Made by a program: the position numbers and the translations under genes. Below, one piece after another: positions 34,627 to 46,490 of a DNA stretch of 64,000 nt; positions within the stretch are counted from its first letter, which is position 1; each line of letters starts with the position of its first letter. The stretch spans positions 86,635,058-86,699,057 of the forward strand of contig OX638372.1 of NCBI GenBank assembly GCA_951812925.1. The letters are read 5' to 3'. Below the pieces are notes generated by a model. The model worked only from the letters and a program-made list of their open reading frames with translations, had not been told where the DNA came from and made no database searches. The stretch comes from Calliopum simillimum. Lineage: Eukaryota; Arthropoda; Insecta; Diptera; Lauxaniidae.

Positions 34627-34892
34627 AATTGAGGAGTGGCCGTACCAAAGGGCCTAAGTACCATTTCGAGGCAAAAGTTGTGTCATAATATGAATCGGGT
34701 GACATTTTGTTAGAAGTGATAATAATTGTTTTTTGTTTTTACAAAAAATTTACTCGATGGTGTGGAATTGATGGCATTATGTTACAAAAATGATACCGGT
34801 CAAATAACTGATTATTATGGCACATAATGTATATGACATTACTTTTGCATCGAAATGGTACTTAGGCCCTTTGGTACAGCCACTCCTCAATT
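34627..34892. mobile_element. MITE, 266 bp, with AATTGAGGAGTGGC ends
   Basis: Inverted arms of about 48 bp: aattgaggagtggccgtacc, then ctaagtaccatttcgag, and the complement ending acagccactcctcaatt. The AT-rich middle codes for nothing. It lies inside the Vsx intron. Confidence 0.8.
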
Positions 34893-35590
34893 ATTTAAAA
34901 ACCAATTCTTAGCTCATAGTGATACTTTGCCAGGAAGGTTTTCACAAAAGTATTCTACTAACTGCTTCCCCTTCTCTTCAGTTCGATCATGTCTATCTTT
35001 TAACGCTGTAGATTCAGCACGAAGTTTTTTATTTTTAAATAGCGAATACAGATTTGTGGGGCGCCCTCCTTAAGAAAAACTTATTTTACCACTATCGAGC
35101 ACTAAAATATATAAGTTTTCCTCACATGTAGTTGTTTATAATGTAAGCAGCACTGTATATAAAAATCAGGACGTATTTTGGCCAGTCCTGAAAAAATTTG
35201 TGAAAGCGAAAAATAAGTTTTTTTAATTTTTATATCATTTTAAGTCCGCCTTGAATAGAAATAAGTAGAAGTAAAACAGTTTCAATGAATAAAAAAAGCC
35301 ATAAATATTTAATTCGGCATACATTTTGTTAATTTTTTGAACCTATCACCGCACTGAGAATAAAATTTCAAGATCGCGGTAATCGACACTTTTCGTTACA
35401 TAGATCTGGATGTATGCAAGAGAGAGATAAAACGATTTATTAACATTCAGGTGTACTAAAATGCAGGCGCATTTCTTGCTTTTTAATTTATGTGACTCTG
35501 TCCAATTCAAATGCCTCTTACAAGAGAAAATATTTAAATTAATCCTAAAACTGTTTACAAAATTTATTGAAAATTATCCTTATTTTCAAG

Positions 35591-36128
35591 GTATGCACCG
35601 CAAATCCCTTGAAGCACAGGATACACTCAAAGATGATTCCGGTGTCAGCGATCACGAGGACTCGGCTGGCTCTAAGTCTAACGATGAAACACGCCGTCTA
35701 ACATCATCTACAGAATCACTTAACGTTGTTAGTCCCTCACCGCATCAACAACATCGCAATTCATCGGCAACGACAACACCAACAGCAACTTCCTCATCAT
35801 CTCCGATGAATTCACATATTGATCTCAGCAGCCCAGGTGCCTTGCACAGCAACAGTCAGCAACAGTTGTCAGCAATGTCGCATATGCAACAACAACAACA
35901 TGGACAACATTCACACTATGCACCTCCACCACCACATCCCTCTTATCATCCATTGTTGGATGCCGCTAATGCCAGTGCAGCCAATAGCAAAGATCTGCAT
36001 ATGATTATGAATACAGCTGTGGCGGCAGCTGCAGCAGCTGCTGCTGCTTCATCAGGTGGTGGTGGTGGTCATCATTCGCATTTGGTTTCAGCAGGTTATC
36101 ATCTTGATGCGGATCCTGATGCATTCAG
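35591..36128 (+). CDS. Vsx: Vsx homeobox gene, exon encoding the linker after the CVC domain
   Basis: The acceptor TATTTTCAAG precedes GTATGCACCG, which with the G carried from the previous exon reads GMHRKSLEAQ, the end of the CVC domain. An acidic stretch follows (KDDSGVSDHEDSAG), then Ser/Thr-rich, Gln/His-rich (QQQQHGQHSH), Pro/His-rich, poly-Ala (about 9 Ala) and poly-Gly runs, ending LDADPDAF. Such homopolymers are common in fly transcription factors and probably evolve by triplet slippage. The donor CATTCAG|GTGGGT is strong. An apparent continuation past it in the same frame (to 36222) is intronic read-through. An upstream ATG in this frame (35461) lies in the intron and is not the start. 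Confidence 0.93.
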
Positions 36129-36387
36129 GTGGGTGAACAGCCACAGCAATAACAACAACAGCAACAATTATCAAAGTTTCCAGAAACAGTACGAGCGTGA
36201 GAGGTTCTCCTCTATACGGTGAATTTAATTTTGTTTATTATCAAATATATTGTTTTAGGTAAAAGTGCTCCGAAAGCTTATGAATGGTCAGTAAAACGCA
36301 CTGCACAGAAAAAAAAAATATCGGTCAATCTAACCGATTTCAACGATAGAATTTGCACCAACCCGCAGTAAAGGTTAAATTGACTGT

Positions 36388-37115
36388 AAAAAAGTCCGCG
36401 GAACCGCCTCTAAAACGATGTATTTTTGCAAGAAAAAAATTTTTTTTTTTTTTTTGACCGAACGTAGGGATCGCCCATTAACATTTTTCGTCATATCTTC
36501 GGCATTTACAGGCCGATCTTAAAGTTTGACATATAAACATTTATGTTTTGAAGAGACCCCTTTTTTTTGTATAGAAGAAGCATTGACATCAAGTGTCCCG
36601 TACAAGTACAATACTTACCCACCGTATCTCAGTTTTTACCATTTTAATGTGCCACCCTAATGTCAGAAAATTAAAGCTCGCAAAAAATCATTTAACTTTT
36701 GTTGAGAAAGTAAGTATTTTTACTATAACGGAAATATTTTAAAAAATATTTTTAATTTATTTCTGCCGAGCATAGGTGTCTAGACCTTACCAGAAAAAAA
36801 AAGTTCTCCGTACCACATTTAAAGCGATGTATTTTTGGAAGAAAAAATCTCGAAATTTTTTTTTTTTTTTGTGTTTTTGACCGAATGCAGGGGTCACCCA
36901 AAAAGGTTTTTCATCATATCTTCGGCATTTGCTGTCCGATTTTAAAGTGTAATATATCAATATATATGAAAAGATAATTTTTTTTTTCCCCGGAGATCCT
37001 TGACATCAAGTGCCGCGTTCTAGAACTTACCCATCAGATGTCAGTTCCTTTCATCCTAATGTGCCACTCTAATCCCAGAACATTAAAGCTCGCAAAAAAT
37101 CATTAAACAAATGAC
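36388..37115 (+). repeat. Tandem duplication, unit about 409 bp, two copies
   Basis: Unit 1 starts at 36388 and unit 2 at 36797. Shared landmarks in order: gcgatgtatttttg-like text, an A/T homopolymer block, ttgaccgaa, tcatatcttcggcatttg-like text, tgacatcaagtg, aatgtgccac, and attaaagctcgcaaaaaatc. Divergence is considerable, so the duplication is old. Confidence 0.75.
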
Positions 37116-37935
37116 TGCATAAAATACAACGTTCGCAAAAAAACCAAGAGTGATCGGTCTGTTTCCATCTTATGAACATAAAAATATTAATGGTGAGAAC
37201 CTATTCTTTCAATTTTGATGAAAAAAGTCTGCGACTTTCTGCGACCGCTGAAGAAAGTCATATTGTTTCTGACAAAATTCCATGAGAATAGCAAAATGAG
37301 TGATCGTATGCCGATTTACTCAAACTGTGCCATAATGCTTCTAAGGTAAAGTTGTTTATATATGCCAAACTTCGTGTCGATATCTCTTCTGCTTTTTATT
37401 TTATAATTGTGGAGCATGACATTTACCATTTAGACCTCAAGCCAATATCCCAAGTACTCTATTGATATGTCATAAAAAACATGGAAATAAGGAACTAGGA
37501 CAGAAATCGGTCAATAGGTGATTTAAAAAGAAACTAGTAAGGGTGTTACTTTTTGCCTGGCTAAACATTAAATACCCTACACTGCAGTATTTTAAAACTT
37601 TTGCATATATGGAACGTGCCACACCCTCTTTTCCGAGTTCAGCCAGTTTATACTAAGAGCTTGCATTTATAGTTTTTAGTGTCGTGAGTAAAATTTAGTT
37701 GGATTATCTCAGAAAACGTTTTCAGTATAGCATTTTGAAGCTTTTGCTTGTATGGGAGGTGCCACGCCCTGTATTCCGAATTTGCCCTGTTTGCTCAGAG
37801 CTTGTATTTACTATCCCTAGTGACTATGTGTATTTTGCTTGCGTTATTGCAAATAACGCTCTTGGCGGTAGGCGTGACATTATTTTTTTTTTTTCATTTT
37901 CAATTTTATGCTTTAAATAAAATTTTTTCTATTTT

Positions 37936-38008
37936 GGTATTGGGGAGATTTGAACCTGGAACCTGTCGTGTGATAGATGCGGACGATGGCAATTCAGCTA
38001 CGGGCATC
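37936..38008 (-). tRNA. tRNA-like sequence C (degenerate)
   Basis: The minus strand shows an A-box-like TAGCTGAATTGCC and a B-box-like GGTTCAAATCTCC about 38 nt apart. The acceptor arm does not pair. It looks like a tRNA-derived repeat fragment, not a functional tRNA. Confidence 0.35.
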
Positions 38009-38097
38009 ATTATTGTGAAGTTGACTGAAAGTCTATTTGTTTCAAAATGAGCTGATTTGGTTTTAACTACGTTCTGTTGATGATTTGAGTTTATCAA

Positions 38098-38275
38098 CGC
38101 TTCGTGAGTGTTTTAACTACGTTTCGTTGCTGATTTGAGTTTAACAACGTTGTTGAATAAGTTTCAACTACCTTTGTGAGTAATTTTGCAACGCACCATA
38201 TAAATATGAGCTTGGAGCGTTGTTTAATCTAAATCAGCAACGAAACGTAGCTAAAACACTCACGAACGATGTTTT
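38098..38275. mobile_element. Hairpin MITE, arms about 50 bp
   Basis: The left arm cgtgagtgttttaactacg plus tttcgttgctgatttgag is mirrored by aatcagcaacgaaacgtag plus aaaacactcacgaacg. A partial direct copy of the left arm precedes it (38058-38097). Confidence 0.7.
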
Positions 38276-38642
38276 TTCTTCGCTCTGTGTATATCAACTC
38301 AGGAGGTGACGCTGATCAAGAATATAAATACTACTTTTTTTCAGAATTTTTTTGGACAATAATACAATAAAGTTTAAAGTATATCGATTGAAAAAACTGT
38401 AAAGGATTCATTCCCCCCTTTTTCGATTCCCACCCTCTAATTTAATAGCACTCCGCTGTTTTTTCTTAAATGACCCACTCACCGATTTATGGAATAAAAA
38501 CCATTAAATGACATAATCATTAGTCTATAATGAGCTATCACAGAATCAAATGGATTTCTTTTGATTTATCATATTGCGACAAATATTTTGTCTGGAAATT
38601 TTTATATTGAGATTTAATCTGTACTTTTTATTTCTTTCACAG

Positions 38643-39084
38643 AAATAATTCAATCGCCTGCTTACGCGCCAAGGCACAGGAACATCAAGCGCGTCTCCTG
38701 AATAGTGGACTCTTTTTGCAAGTGCGCTCACTGGCTGGACTACAGAATCCTATCGGTGCAATTAATGGCAGCAACAACAACAACAACAACACTGTGATGT
38801 TGAATCATAACAGCAACCAAATTCGTAGCAACAATTGTGATATGAAACCACGCCCGCCAACACCAACGCCAACAAATATTGCAATGGAGTTTACAACAAC
38901 AACAACAAATAAACAACGTTGCCCAACAACAACAAATGCACCAACGTTAATACCAGATATGACATCACCAATAAATATTTGCAATAACAATGACAACAAC
39001 AATGAGCTTTATTACCAAACGCATCCAAAGCAACCACAACACCAGCAACAATTCAAAATGGAGCCTGTTGCCTGTGACATTTGA
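38643..39084 (+). CDS. Vsx: Vsx homeobox gene, terminal exon with OAR-like motif
   Basis: The acceptor TTTCACAG|AAATAATT joins AG from the previous exon to give F-R-N-N. The first residues, NNSIACLRAKAQEH, form an OAR-type motif as found near the C-terminus of Vsx/Chx10 and other paired-like factors. The rest is low complexity: Asn-rich (NGSNNNNNN), Pro/Thr repeats (RPPTPTPT), poly-Thr and Gln-rich text, ending KMEPVACDI and TGA at 39082-39084. The three exons total 1155 nt, an exact multiple of three (384 residues plus stop). A possible AATAAA lies at about 39368. The shorter frame starting at Met 38716 is an internal start of no significance. Confidence 0.92.
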
Positions 39085-40255
39085 TACTGAAATGGCTGAA
39101 CGGCGATTCATGATGATGTTCAATAGAGCGAATTAGTAATGAATCTGTGAAAAAAGTGGCAAAAAACTTAGGTCTAACATACTTGAGAAAAATGAAATTA
39201 AGCTAAATTTTTCATTAGTTCTGGATAAAATGTTTCTTTGACTTTTGGACTTCTTTTCGCCATAATTAAGATATTAATAATCTGTCATCTCATGCCTATC
39301 ACAATAAGGTTTGGATTGAAGGATCTCACTGAAATTCAAAAAATTGGTTACGTTTCAGGCAAAACCCAATAAAAATTGCAAAACAGATGGAAGATCCCGT
39401 CTTGGTTTTGGATATATATAAAAGCTAGTTTTCTTTGTTTATGTGAAAAATATTTTGGAAGATCGAAAAAGTAGGATATGAAGCGTTTTTAATATTCTCA
39501 GTAATAAAAAACAAAAAATTAAAAATGGTACATTTTCTATAATACCAGAAAATTTACTTTATACCGTTTTGATTTTGATTTTGTTATGAAATGTAATATG
39601 TTTTATTTTCTTTCCATGAAAAATATTTCGGTAGATCAAAAATGTAGGTCATGAAACGTTTTTTATAATTAAAGTACTAAAAATAGTACTTTCTGACAAA
39701 TACAAACATATTTATCAAAATTGATCTGAACATGAAAATATGTGAAGAAATATCACAAGTTAAGGACAATTTTGTGTTTGTCACAATTTACTGATTTTTC
39801 GATTTTTGCAATGCATCCTAAATTCACATCCCACAAAAAAAAAAATCGCAAAAATATTTATTGGGTTTGGCCTGAAGCGAAACCATACAATGAGTTTTAG
39901 GTCTGATGAGATGGTCAATCCAATTCTTGTTACTCTAGGCATAAAATGGCTGTAACTCCATTTTTCTTAAGTCAACTTAGTCTGTTTTTCCCTTTTGTCA
40001 TATAAATATAAGGTCTGTTTCAGTGCACATCCAAAAGTATCTTTATTTACCTAAAGAAAACTTTTTAGTTAACCAAGAGTTCTAATGCCCTAACAAATGA
40101 TGTGCTTGAATCATAGTAAATAGAGCCAAAAACCGCAAATGCAGGACATTTTACTGTTATTTGTAATACCCCATTCTCAGTGTCTTGGTTAACCAGGCTG
40201 GAATATGAAAATCTTTATAATCAAAGATCAGCGTTCACACTTCTTACCTTGATAA
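39085..40255. other. 3' flank of Vsx, no further gene
   Basis: Probable 3' UTR up to about 39390. Within 39420-39660 a phrase of about 60 bp (tgaaaaatattttggaagatc and the related ccatgaaaaatatttcggtag) occurs twice, about 180 bp apart. Confidence 0.35.
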
Positions 40256-41517
40256 CACTGTTCGACACAAAAAAAAAACACATGAAAAAATCCAAAAAAT
40301 TCTTAAAGTAGACGTTAAAAAAAAATACCCGTGTCTCGTGGTTTTTCCCCAGCACGTCACATTTTTTTTATCGATTTTTGAAGTTTTTTATCCACTGTTT
40401 ATGAAAAAAACAAAAATACCGCATTCATGTGTTAAATCGATGAATTTAACTATATGATCCTTACATTTGAGGTGTCTCATGTATTCAGTAAACTTATGCA
40501 GGATATTGCGGGGAATATTTTTGTAGAAAATTTTAACCCTATACAACCCCCACATGTGGGTCATTTTTTCCCTTTTCTTAAAAAGGTACAAGAATGACAC
40601 CTAAGACGGGGGAATATTGAGTCAGTATGTACTACAGAAATATTTGCTATATAATTTCACTACTAGTTGCTGAACACTAAAAAAGCTAAATTTTATCCCG
40701 AAAGCAAAAAAATCCGTTAAAATCAGTAAGCAGTTCTAACAATCAATATGTTCCAAATTTCACCCCACTGTAAAACTTTAAAACCCCATTTTGGACAAAA
40801 CTCGTTCTGACAAGATCATAACGAATCACACAATTATCATTTTCCTACAATAGAATACATTAACCTATTACATCATGTTTTTATGGGTCTTTTTGACCCC
40901 TTTTTCTAAAACTGAGACACAATGGGTTATAAGATTTTGCAAAAATTTCCTACAAAAAATTTCACTTAGAGTTACCAAGAACGAAAAATTCTTAAAACTT
41001 GAGGGATGTGATTTATATGCAATGTGAAAAATCCTATTTGATTTTAACAATTTTTTTGGTTTCGGGCTCAAATTTCGACCTTTACGTGTTCAAAACTACT
41101 TAGAAGTGAAATTTTATAGCGAACATTTCTGTAGTACATACTGGCTCCATATTTCTCTGTTTTGGGTGTCAATTTTGTACCTTTTTAAGAAAAGAGCAAA
41201 AATGACCCACATTGGGGGTTAAATATGGTTAAAATTTTATACAAAAATATACCCCGCAATATCCTGCATAAGTTTGCTGAACACATCATACACCTCAGAT
41301 GTAATGATCATATAGTTAAATTCATCAATTTAACACAAGAATGCGGTATTTTTTATTTTTTCATGTATAGTGGATAAAAAACTTCAAAAATCGATTAAAA
41401 AAAATGTGACGTGCTGGAGAAAAACCACGAGAAACGGGTATTTTTTTAACGTCTACTTTAAGAATTTTTTGGATTTTCTAATGTGTTTTAAAAAAAGTTC
41501 GAAATTGTCGAACAGTG
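40256..41517. mobile_element. Large foldback element, 1262 bp, arms about 400 bp
   Basis: Ends CACTGTTCGACA (40256) and its complement (to 41517) are flanked by TAA on both sides (40253-40255, 41518-41520). Inverted landmarks continue inward for about 400 bp: the gtagacgttaaaaaaa block, cacgtcacattttttt, aagttttttatccac, atgcaggatattgcgggg, and gtactacagaaatatt. The central loop is about 470 bp. No transposase was found. Confidence 0.8.
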
Positions 41518-41879
41518 TAATTAATTTGTTCACAACAGCATCGAACAGCCCTAATCTTCCTCCTTCAAAAATACCTTTATGTTTTCTAATTAGGTCATTA
41601 CTTTCTGAGTTATCATCTATTAAAGGAAAGATATCACAAATCCCTGTAAAGGACTTTATTAAATTTGTATACTTTTACCTCAATGGATGATATCTAAGAA
41701 AGTAATGATCCAATTGGAAAAGTTAAAGTTTTCGATGCCTTGGCCATAAGTGAACTACACTACATCCTAAAAGTCTGAAAAAAGCGTGTTCTGCACTTTA
41801 AAGCAATGATTACTCAATCACAGACCTGATAGAAAAAAACGGTTGTCAGATTCGGAATCTGCTACGCTAAGCTAGTCAA

Positions 41880-42788
41880 AACTAGTAAGGGTGTAAAATT
41901 TGGCCTGGCCAAACATTAAATACCCTACACTGCAGTATTTTTAAAAGTTTGCTCTTATGGGAGATGCTACGCTCTCTTATACGAGTTCACCCAGTTTTTG
42001 TCCAGAGCTTGCATTTATAGTTTTTAGTGTCTGAGTGAAAAACGTTTTCAGTATAGCGTTTTGAAGCTTTTGCTTACATAGGAGGTGCCACGCCCTCTTG
42101 TCCGAGCTCTTCTAGTTTTAGCTTAGAGCTTGCATTTATAGTCTTTAGCATTTGAGTAAAGTTTGGTTGGATTATCTCAAAAAACTTTCAGTATAACATT
42201 TTGAAACTTTTGCTTATATGGGAGGTGCCACGCCCCCTTGTCCGATTTCACCCCATTTTAGCTGAGAGCTTTCATTTATGATTCTTAGTGTCTGAGTCGA
42301 ATTTGTTTCGAATATCTCAAAAAACGCTTTCAGTATAGTGTTTTAAAGCTTTTGCTTATATGGGAGGTGCAACGCCCTCTTGTCTGAATTCGTTCAGTTC
42401 TTTCTCAGAGCTTGCGCTTACAATTCTAAGTATTTATGCGTATTTTGGTTGCATTTTCGTGAAAAATACTCCTAAAATTGCATTTTAAATATATTTTTTG
42501 TATGGGTGGTAGGCGTGTCCGTTGGCCGATTTCGCTCATTTTCAATCCCCCGAGCTATCTTTAACGACGAAGGCAGTGTACTAAATTTCATTGAATTATC
42601 TTGCTCAGTTTTCTCAAAAAGAGTATTTCAACACACAGCCAGCCACCCAGACAGACGGACATGGCTATATCGACGCTGGAGGTGACGCTGATCAAGAATA
42701 TATTTACTTTTCTATATCTGCCACGCCTCCTTCTCTGCGCTACAAACGGAAGGACAAAGTGAATATACCCTGGGTGTAGGGTATAAAA
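41880..42788 (+). mobile_element. DINE-1/Helentron-like repeat, copy 7 (complete, four units)
   Basis: The 5' end aactagtaagggtgtaaaat, palindrome tttggcctggccaaa and block taccctacac are followed by four tandem units starting at about 41951, 42072, 42212 and 42354. The first is shortened by about 20 bp. Then come the ctgatcaagaatatat block and the terminal hairpin taccctgggtgtagggta. The internal tetranucleotide microsatellite is short. Confidence 0.85.
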
Positions 42789-44226
42789 ATCTAGATCTCA
42801 GCATCAACAAGTAAATTGAACCTAATCCCTATGTGAAAAAAGATAAGGAAATGCCTTTCATAAGGAAGGACATAGATTACTTTTTGCTTTGTAGGAAACA
42901 TAAGAGAAGTCGTGGACAAAAACTAGTATGGTAAAAGTTCGAATTCGTTGTCTCCAGTAGTTATGTTTCTAGCACTTGCTTGGTATTGTAGTTGTTCTTT
43001 TTGTGCATTGGAGATTTCACTCACAAAGTTTAGCAGTACAGCCAAAAATAAGAGATATTGTTATCAGTTTAAGGTGGAATTCAGTGCTTAGGCATGTCTG
43101 AGGATTTTACAACTGATTTGAGGTGGATTATTAAATTACACATACCAATAAAACCGGTCTTACCGAACCTCTACCCTGTAAAAATTGATAACTGACAAAC
43201 TTTGAACTTCGATATCTACAAACTTAAGTTTTTCATTTTACGATTTCAAAATGCCATATGTCAAATGTCAATTTTTGGAATTTTCCAGTGATAGAGGTGT
43301 CATTTTATTCAAAATTGTATGTGTTGATGGAAAATGGAAAAAAAGGGGTTTTTTATTTTGTGAAGATAAGGTACCTTTTCCACAAATATAGTTCTTGTAG
43401 AATTTTGAAACAAAATATGTACTTATCATATTATTTTTCTGGAAGTCTGAAACATTTCAAAAGAGATAGCGCAAATTTTCATGTGCTTGAATTTCCGGGG
43501 CCTCATGTGTTTATACAAAGTATGACTTTGTTTTTAGCGACATGGATCAGTCATTCATATCTGCCAAACTGATTATGATTTCAGAAACTAAAACAACTTT
43601 TGCAATGAAGAAGATTACACGAATAGGAAATGTGAACGCTTAAACGCCTCAAGTCAACATCTTTCTGGCTAAAGGAAAATCGCTGAAAGGAGGCAGCGGA
43701 ACATTTTAAGGGCGGAAGGCATCTCGTGATTAAGGAAGCACTACAATCGTTCATGGGATGACAGACAATCTCATCCAAGCTTATGTATTCGGCAGAGTAT
43801 GGAAAATAAAAATACTAATTTGCCTCTTGACACATAATACTTAAAAATCCTGCATTTGGTTCAAGCACGAACAATTTTATAAAAATTTATTTATTTTTTT
43901 TTTTAAAAACCAAAAGAGTACATGAACAGACCATAGAAAAAGAATATTTTTTCTGAAAAAATTGAAAAACGAATTTATTTATTTACCTTAATATAAAAAT
44001 TAATGATACTTTTTGATAAACTTAAGCCAAATACATGACATAAAATGGTAATTTTTAAATTTAATTAGAAATTAAGTGGATTTTAGCATTCATATTATGT
44101 ATGTACGAGTACTTATGAAATTCTATATGTGAAATAAAGTTTGACAACATCTTTTTTAAATATTAATTATTGCAACCTTTTCAATATACGTATTCAAATT
44201 TTTCTTTCACAGGATCTATCTATTTT
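42789..44226. other. Intergenic sequence, no supported gene
   Basis: Several short frames (65-104 codons) lack motifs. I see no repeat boundaries. Confidence 0.3.
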
Positions 44227-44555
44227 AAAGGCACTTCAGACTATCTGAGAAGTCATATGAGTTTTCTTATGTTTTTCTATTTGATTTTTTCTCTGACTGT
44301 CAAATTTTTATTGTTTTAAATTTATTTTGTTCAAATTGTTTTAGTTTTTTATTTTTCAAACATTATTCAAAAATTTGAAAACTCCTATGACTTCTCTTTT
44401 CAAATAGATTCAAATCTAATGCCAAAATAACTCATACGAGTTTTCTTCTGATAAATCATTTGTGATATAAATTTACATTCACACTATCAGAGTTGCCATA
44501 TTTGACAACTCATAAGATTTTCTGTATGACTTCTCAGATAGTCTGAAGCGGCTTT
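44227..44555. mobile_element. MITE, about 330 bp, arms about 30 bp
   Basis: The left end aaaggcacttcagactatct continues gagaagtcata. The right end has the complement ending agatagtctgaagcggcttt. The terminal motif recurs inside (atgacttctcttttc, actcatacgagttttctt). Confidence 0.75.
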
Positions 44556-45375
44556 TATTTGTACCTATTTATTAAAATATTTTTAATAAAAAAAATTTTA
44601 TCGCATTTTAATTAAAATTTTCTTAAATCTTTTTTAAGAGTTTTTAATTGTTCCCTCGTTACACTAGGAAATTTTCAAAGGAATTGGTTAAGCGGCAAAA
44701 TTCAAATTGTTCACAATCCTTAAAACAAGTTTTGAAATTAGCAGACAATTTCTAGATAATTTTTTTTCATTTATTATGGAAATACTTAGGTTAAAAAACT
44801 ATTTTGGTAAAAAAAAAAATTTTAATAATAATACAGACTTGTTTAATTAGTTGCTTATGTTAAAAAAAAAAATGTATGTCACCCAGATTCTCTCAAGGTA
44901 AATTTTCAAATAGGAGGCGGTTTTTTTAATATTTTTTTCGTCGACCCGGCCTAGTGTGTACTTGAAACGTTTTTCCACATTACCTGCTCTGGAGCGTTTT
45001 GCGATAAGATGCATAATTTTGGCTGTTTTGGTGTTTGAGCAATGTAGGAGAGTGATATTAACAGCAAGCTGCGAAAAAAACAGGTTTTACAAAAAATAGC
45101 TTTTACAGCGTTATTCGCGATCGTAAAAAAATATTGTCGAGAATTTATTCTCTTACTCCCTAGTTTGTAATCGAAAAAAAAAATTCCTGGAAGGGCAAAA
45201 TTCACTGAAAAAAAAGGGCTATCGGCAATAATTTGGGAGGGAGTATTTTGACGTTTATTGCTAAAATTTATTCCGCAACATTTTACTAGGGAATAATAAT
45301 GTAAGAATAAATACTAATCAGAAATAATTTTTGAAGAATTAAAAAATTTAGTATAACAATTTTATAGCTTATTGA
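44556..45375. other. AT-rich sequence, no supported gene
   Basis: Nothing recognised. It ends in the target duplication of hAT copy 2. Confidence 0.3.
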
Positions 45376-45619
45376 CAGGGGCGTGGAGAGAAAATCCGGG
45401 TCCGGGGGTAGTTGTAAACCGGGCCCACTCCACTACTAGATTTTTTTTTTTATTAGAGACTATCACATCGTCGAGTGAATATTGTTTTTCCGTAAACGCA
45501 AGGATGCTCGCCAGATATATGTATGAAATGTGTAAAGTTGTGATTTTGCTTGCTTTCCGCTCATATTCATAAAATAAAGGTCAAAAAATAAGGAACTTTT
45601 TTTAACTACCCATACCTTC

Positions 45620-46490
45620 GAAACTGTTGGTTTTTTCGGAGATGTCTTTCAGTGAACCTTTGTAGAGAATATCTTGGCCAATAATATCTTCTTAGAAGAT
45701 TTCTTTCCAAAAATTAAACTTGTTGCTGTTTTGATACAAAAATAGCAATTTTTTAAGAAAATGTTCATGCCTAGAAAATGATTTTTTGTAAATTTAAAAG
45801 AGCGAAATATTTGTTCTGGAAAACCTTTATTGTAGGAAATTAAATGTAAATTAATTGAAAAGAAAAAATTAATTAAAAATATTAATTCTTAATGTATAGA
45901 GCTGGTCCCAAAATTGGAAAAATGCGGTATATTAATTTTTTCTACTTTATTGGAAGCAAGAAATTTTTTTGCTAGTTTTATATGAAATGGTCCTTTTTGG
46001 AGTTCACTTGATTTAAATTTTTTCCTGGGTGGCGAGCTCGACAAATGAAATTAACGATAGTCTGTGCATGAGCGGTCTTAAAAAAATCGAAAACAAAATC
46101 TATTTTCGTGTTCAGCGACCCGATGTTAGTTAAGAAGATGTGACAAGCAAACAAATCAAAAATTAAGGAAAAAAAAAAAAAATAAATACTAAAAAATTAT
46201 ATTTTTTTTTAGCTTTGAGGCTCCATGATATTCAAATTTTATGTATTTAAATATTTCTTTTTAATTAATCTACATTTAATTCCCTTCAACATAAGATTTT
46301 CAGGACAAATATTCCGCTCTTTAAAAATTGCAAAAAAACCAATTTCTAGAAAAAAAGTCATAAAATTTTTCTTAAAAAATTCCTATTTTTCTGCAACAAA
46401 TTTTATTTTCTTTCTAAGATAATGTTGGCCTAGTAACTCTCCATAAAAGTTTATTTAAGAATGTTTCTGAAAAGATCAGTAGAGGCCGCG
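45620..46490. repeat. Foldback inside hAT copy 2
   Basis: Text at 45660-45860 (aatatcttggccaataatat, tgcctagaaaatgatttt, gagcgaaatatttgttctgg) recurs inverted and diverged at 46260-46440 (tttaattcccttcaac, ggacaaatattccgctct, aatgttggcctagtaac). Arms are about 200 bp and boundaries approximate. There is weak similarity to 1145-1320. Confidence 0.55.

Larger units (their letters stand above)
31656..35590 (+). other. Vsx intron, 3935 bp
   Basis: Begins GTATGG and ends TTTTCAAG. It contains a rosa-like DD41D transposon relic (32722-33937) and a MITE (34627-34892). The remainder is AT-rich with no further exon seen. Confidence 0.85.
37530..38334 (+). mobile_element. DINE-1/Helentron-like repeat, copy 6, interrupted
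   Basis: The 5' end aactagtaagggtgttac, the block taccctacac (near 37573) and unit phrases near 37602 and 37744 are present. After ggcggtaggcgtgac (37866) the family text is lost until atcaactcaggaggtgacgc at about 38293. The gap of about 400 bp holds a tRNA-like sequence and a hairpin MITE, so at least one later insertion is likely. The terminal hairpin is absent. Confidence 0.7.
36129..38642 (+). other. Vsx intron, 2514 bp
   Basis: Begins GTGGGT and ends TTCTTTCACAG. It holds a 409-bp tandem duplication (36388-37110), DINE-like copy 6 (37530-38334), a tRNA-like sequence and a hairpin MITE. Confidence 0.85.

Noticed and set aside
34855..35073. 72-codon frame after the Vsx-intron MITE, and a 50-codon frame opposite
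   Set aside because: No motif, codon bias or splice context. The start lies in the MITE arm.
35461..36222. A 253-codon single-exon gene starting at 35461
   Set aside because: The first 43 codons are intron and the last 31 run past a strong donor. The middle is a Vsx exon whose splice phases match on both sides.
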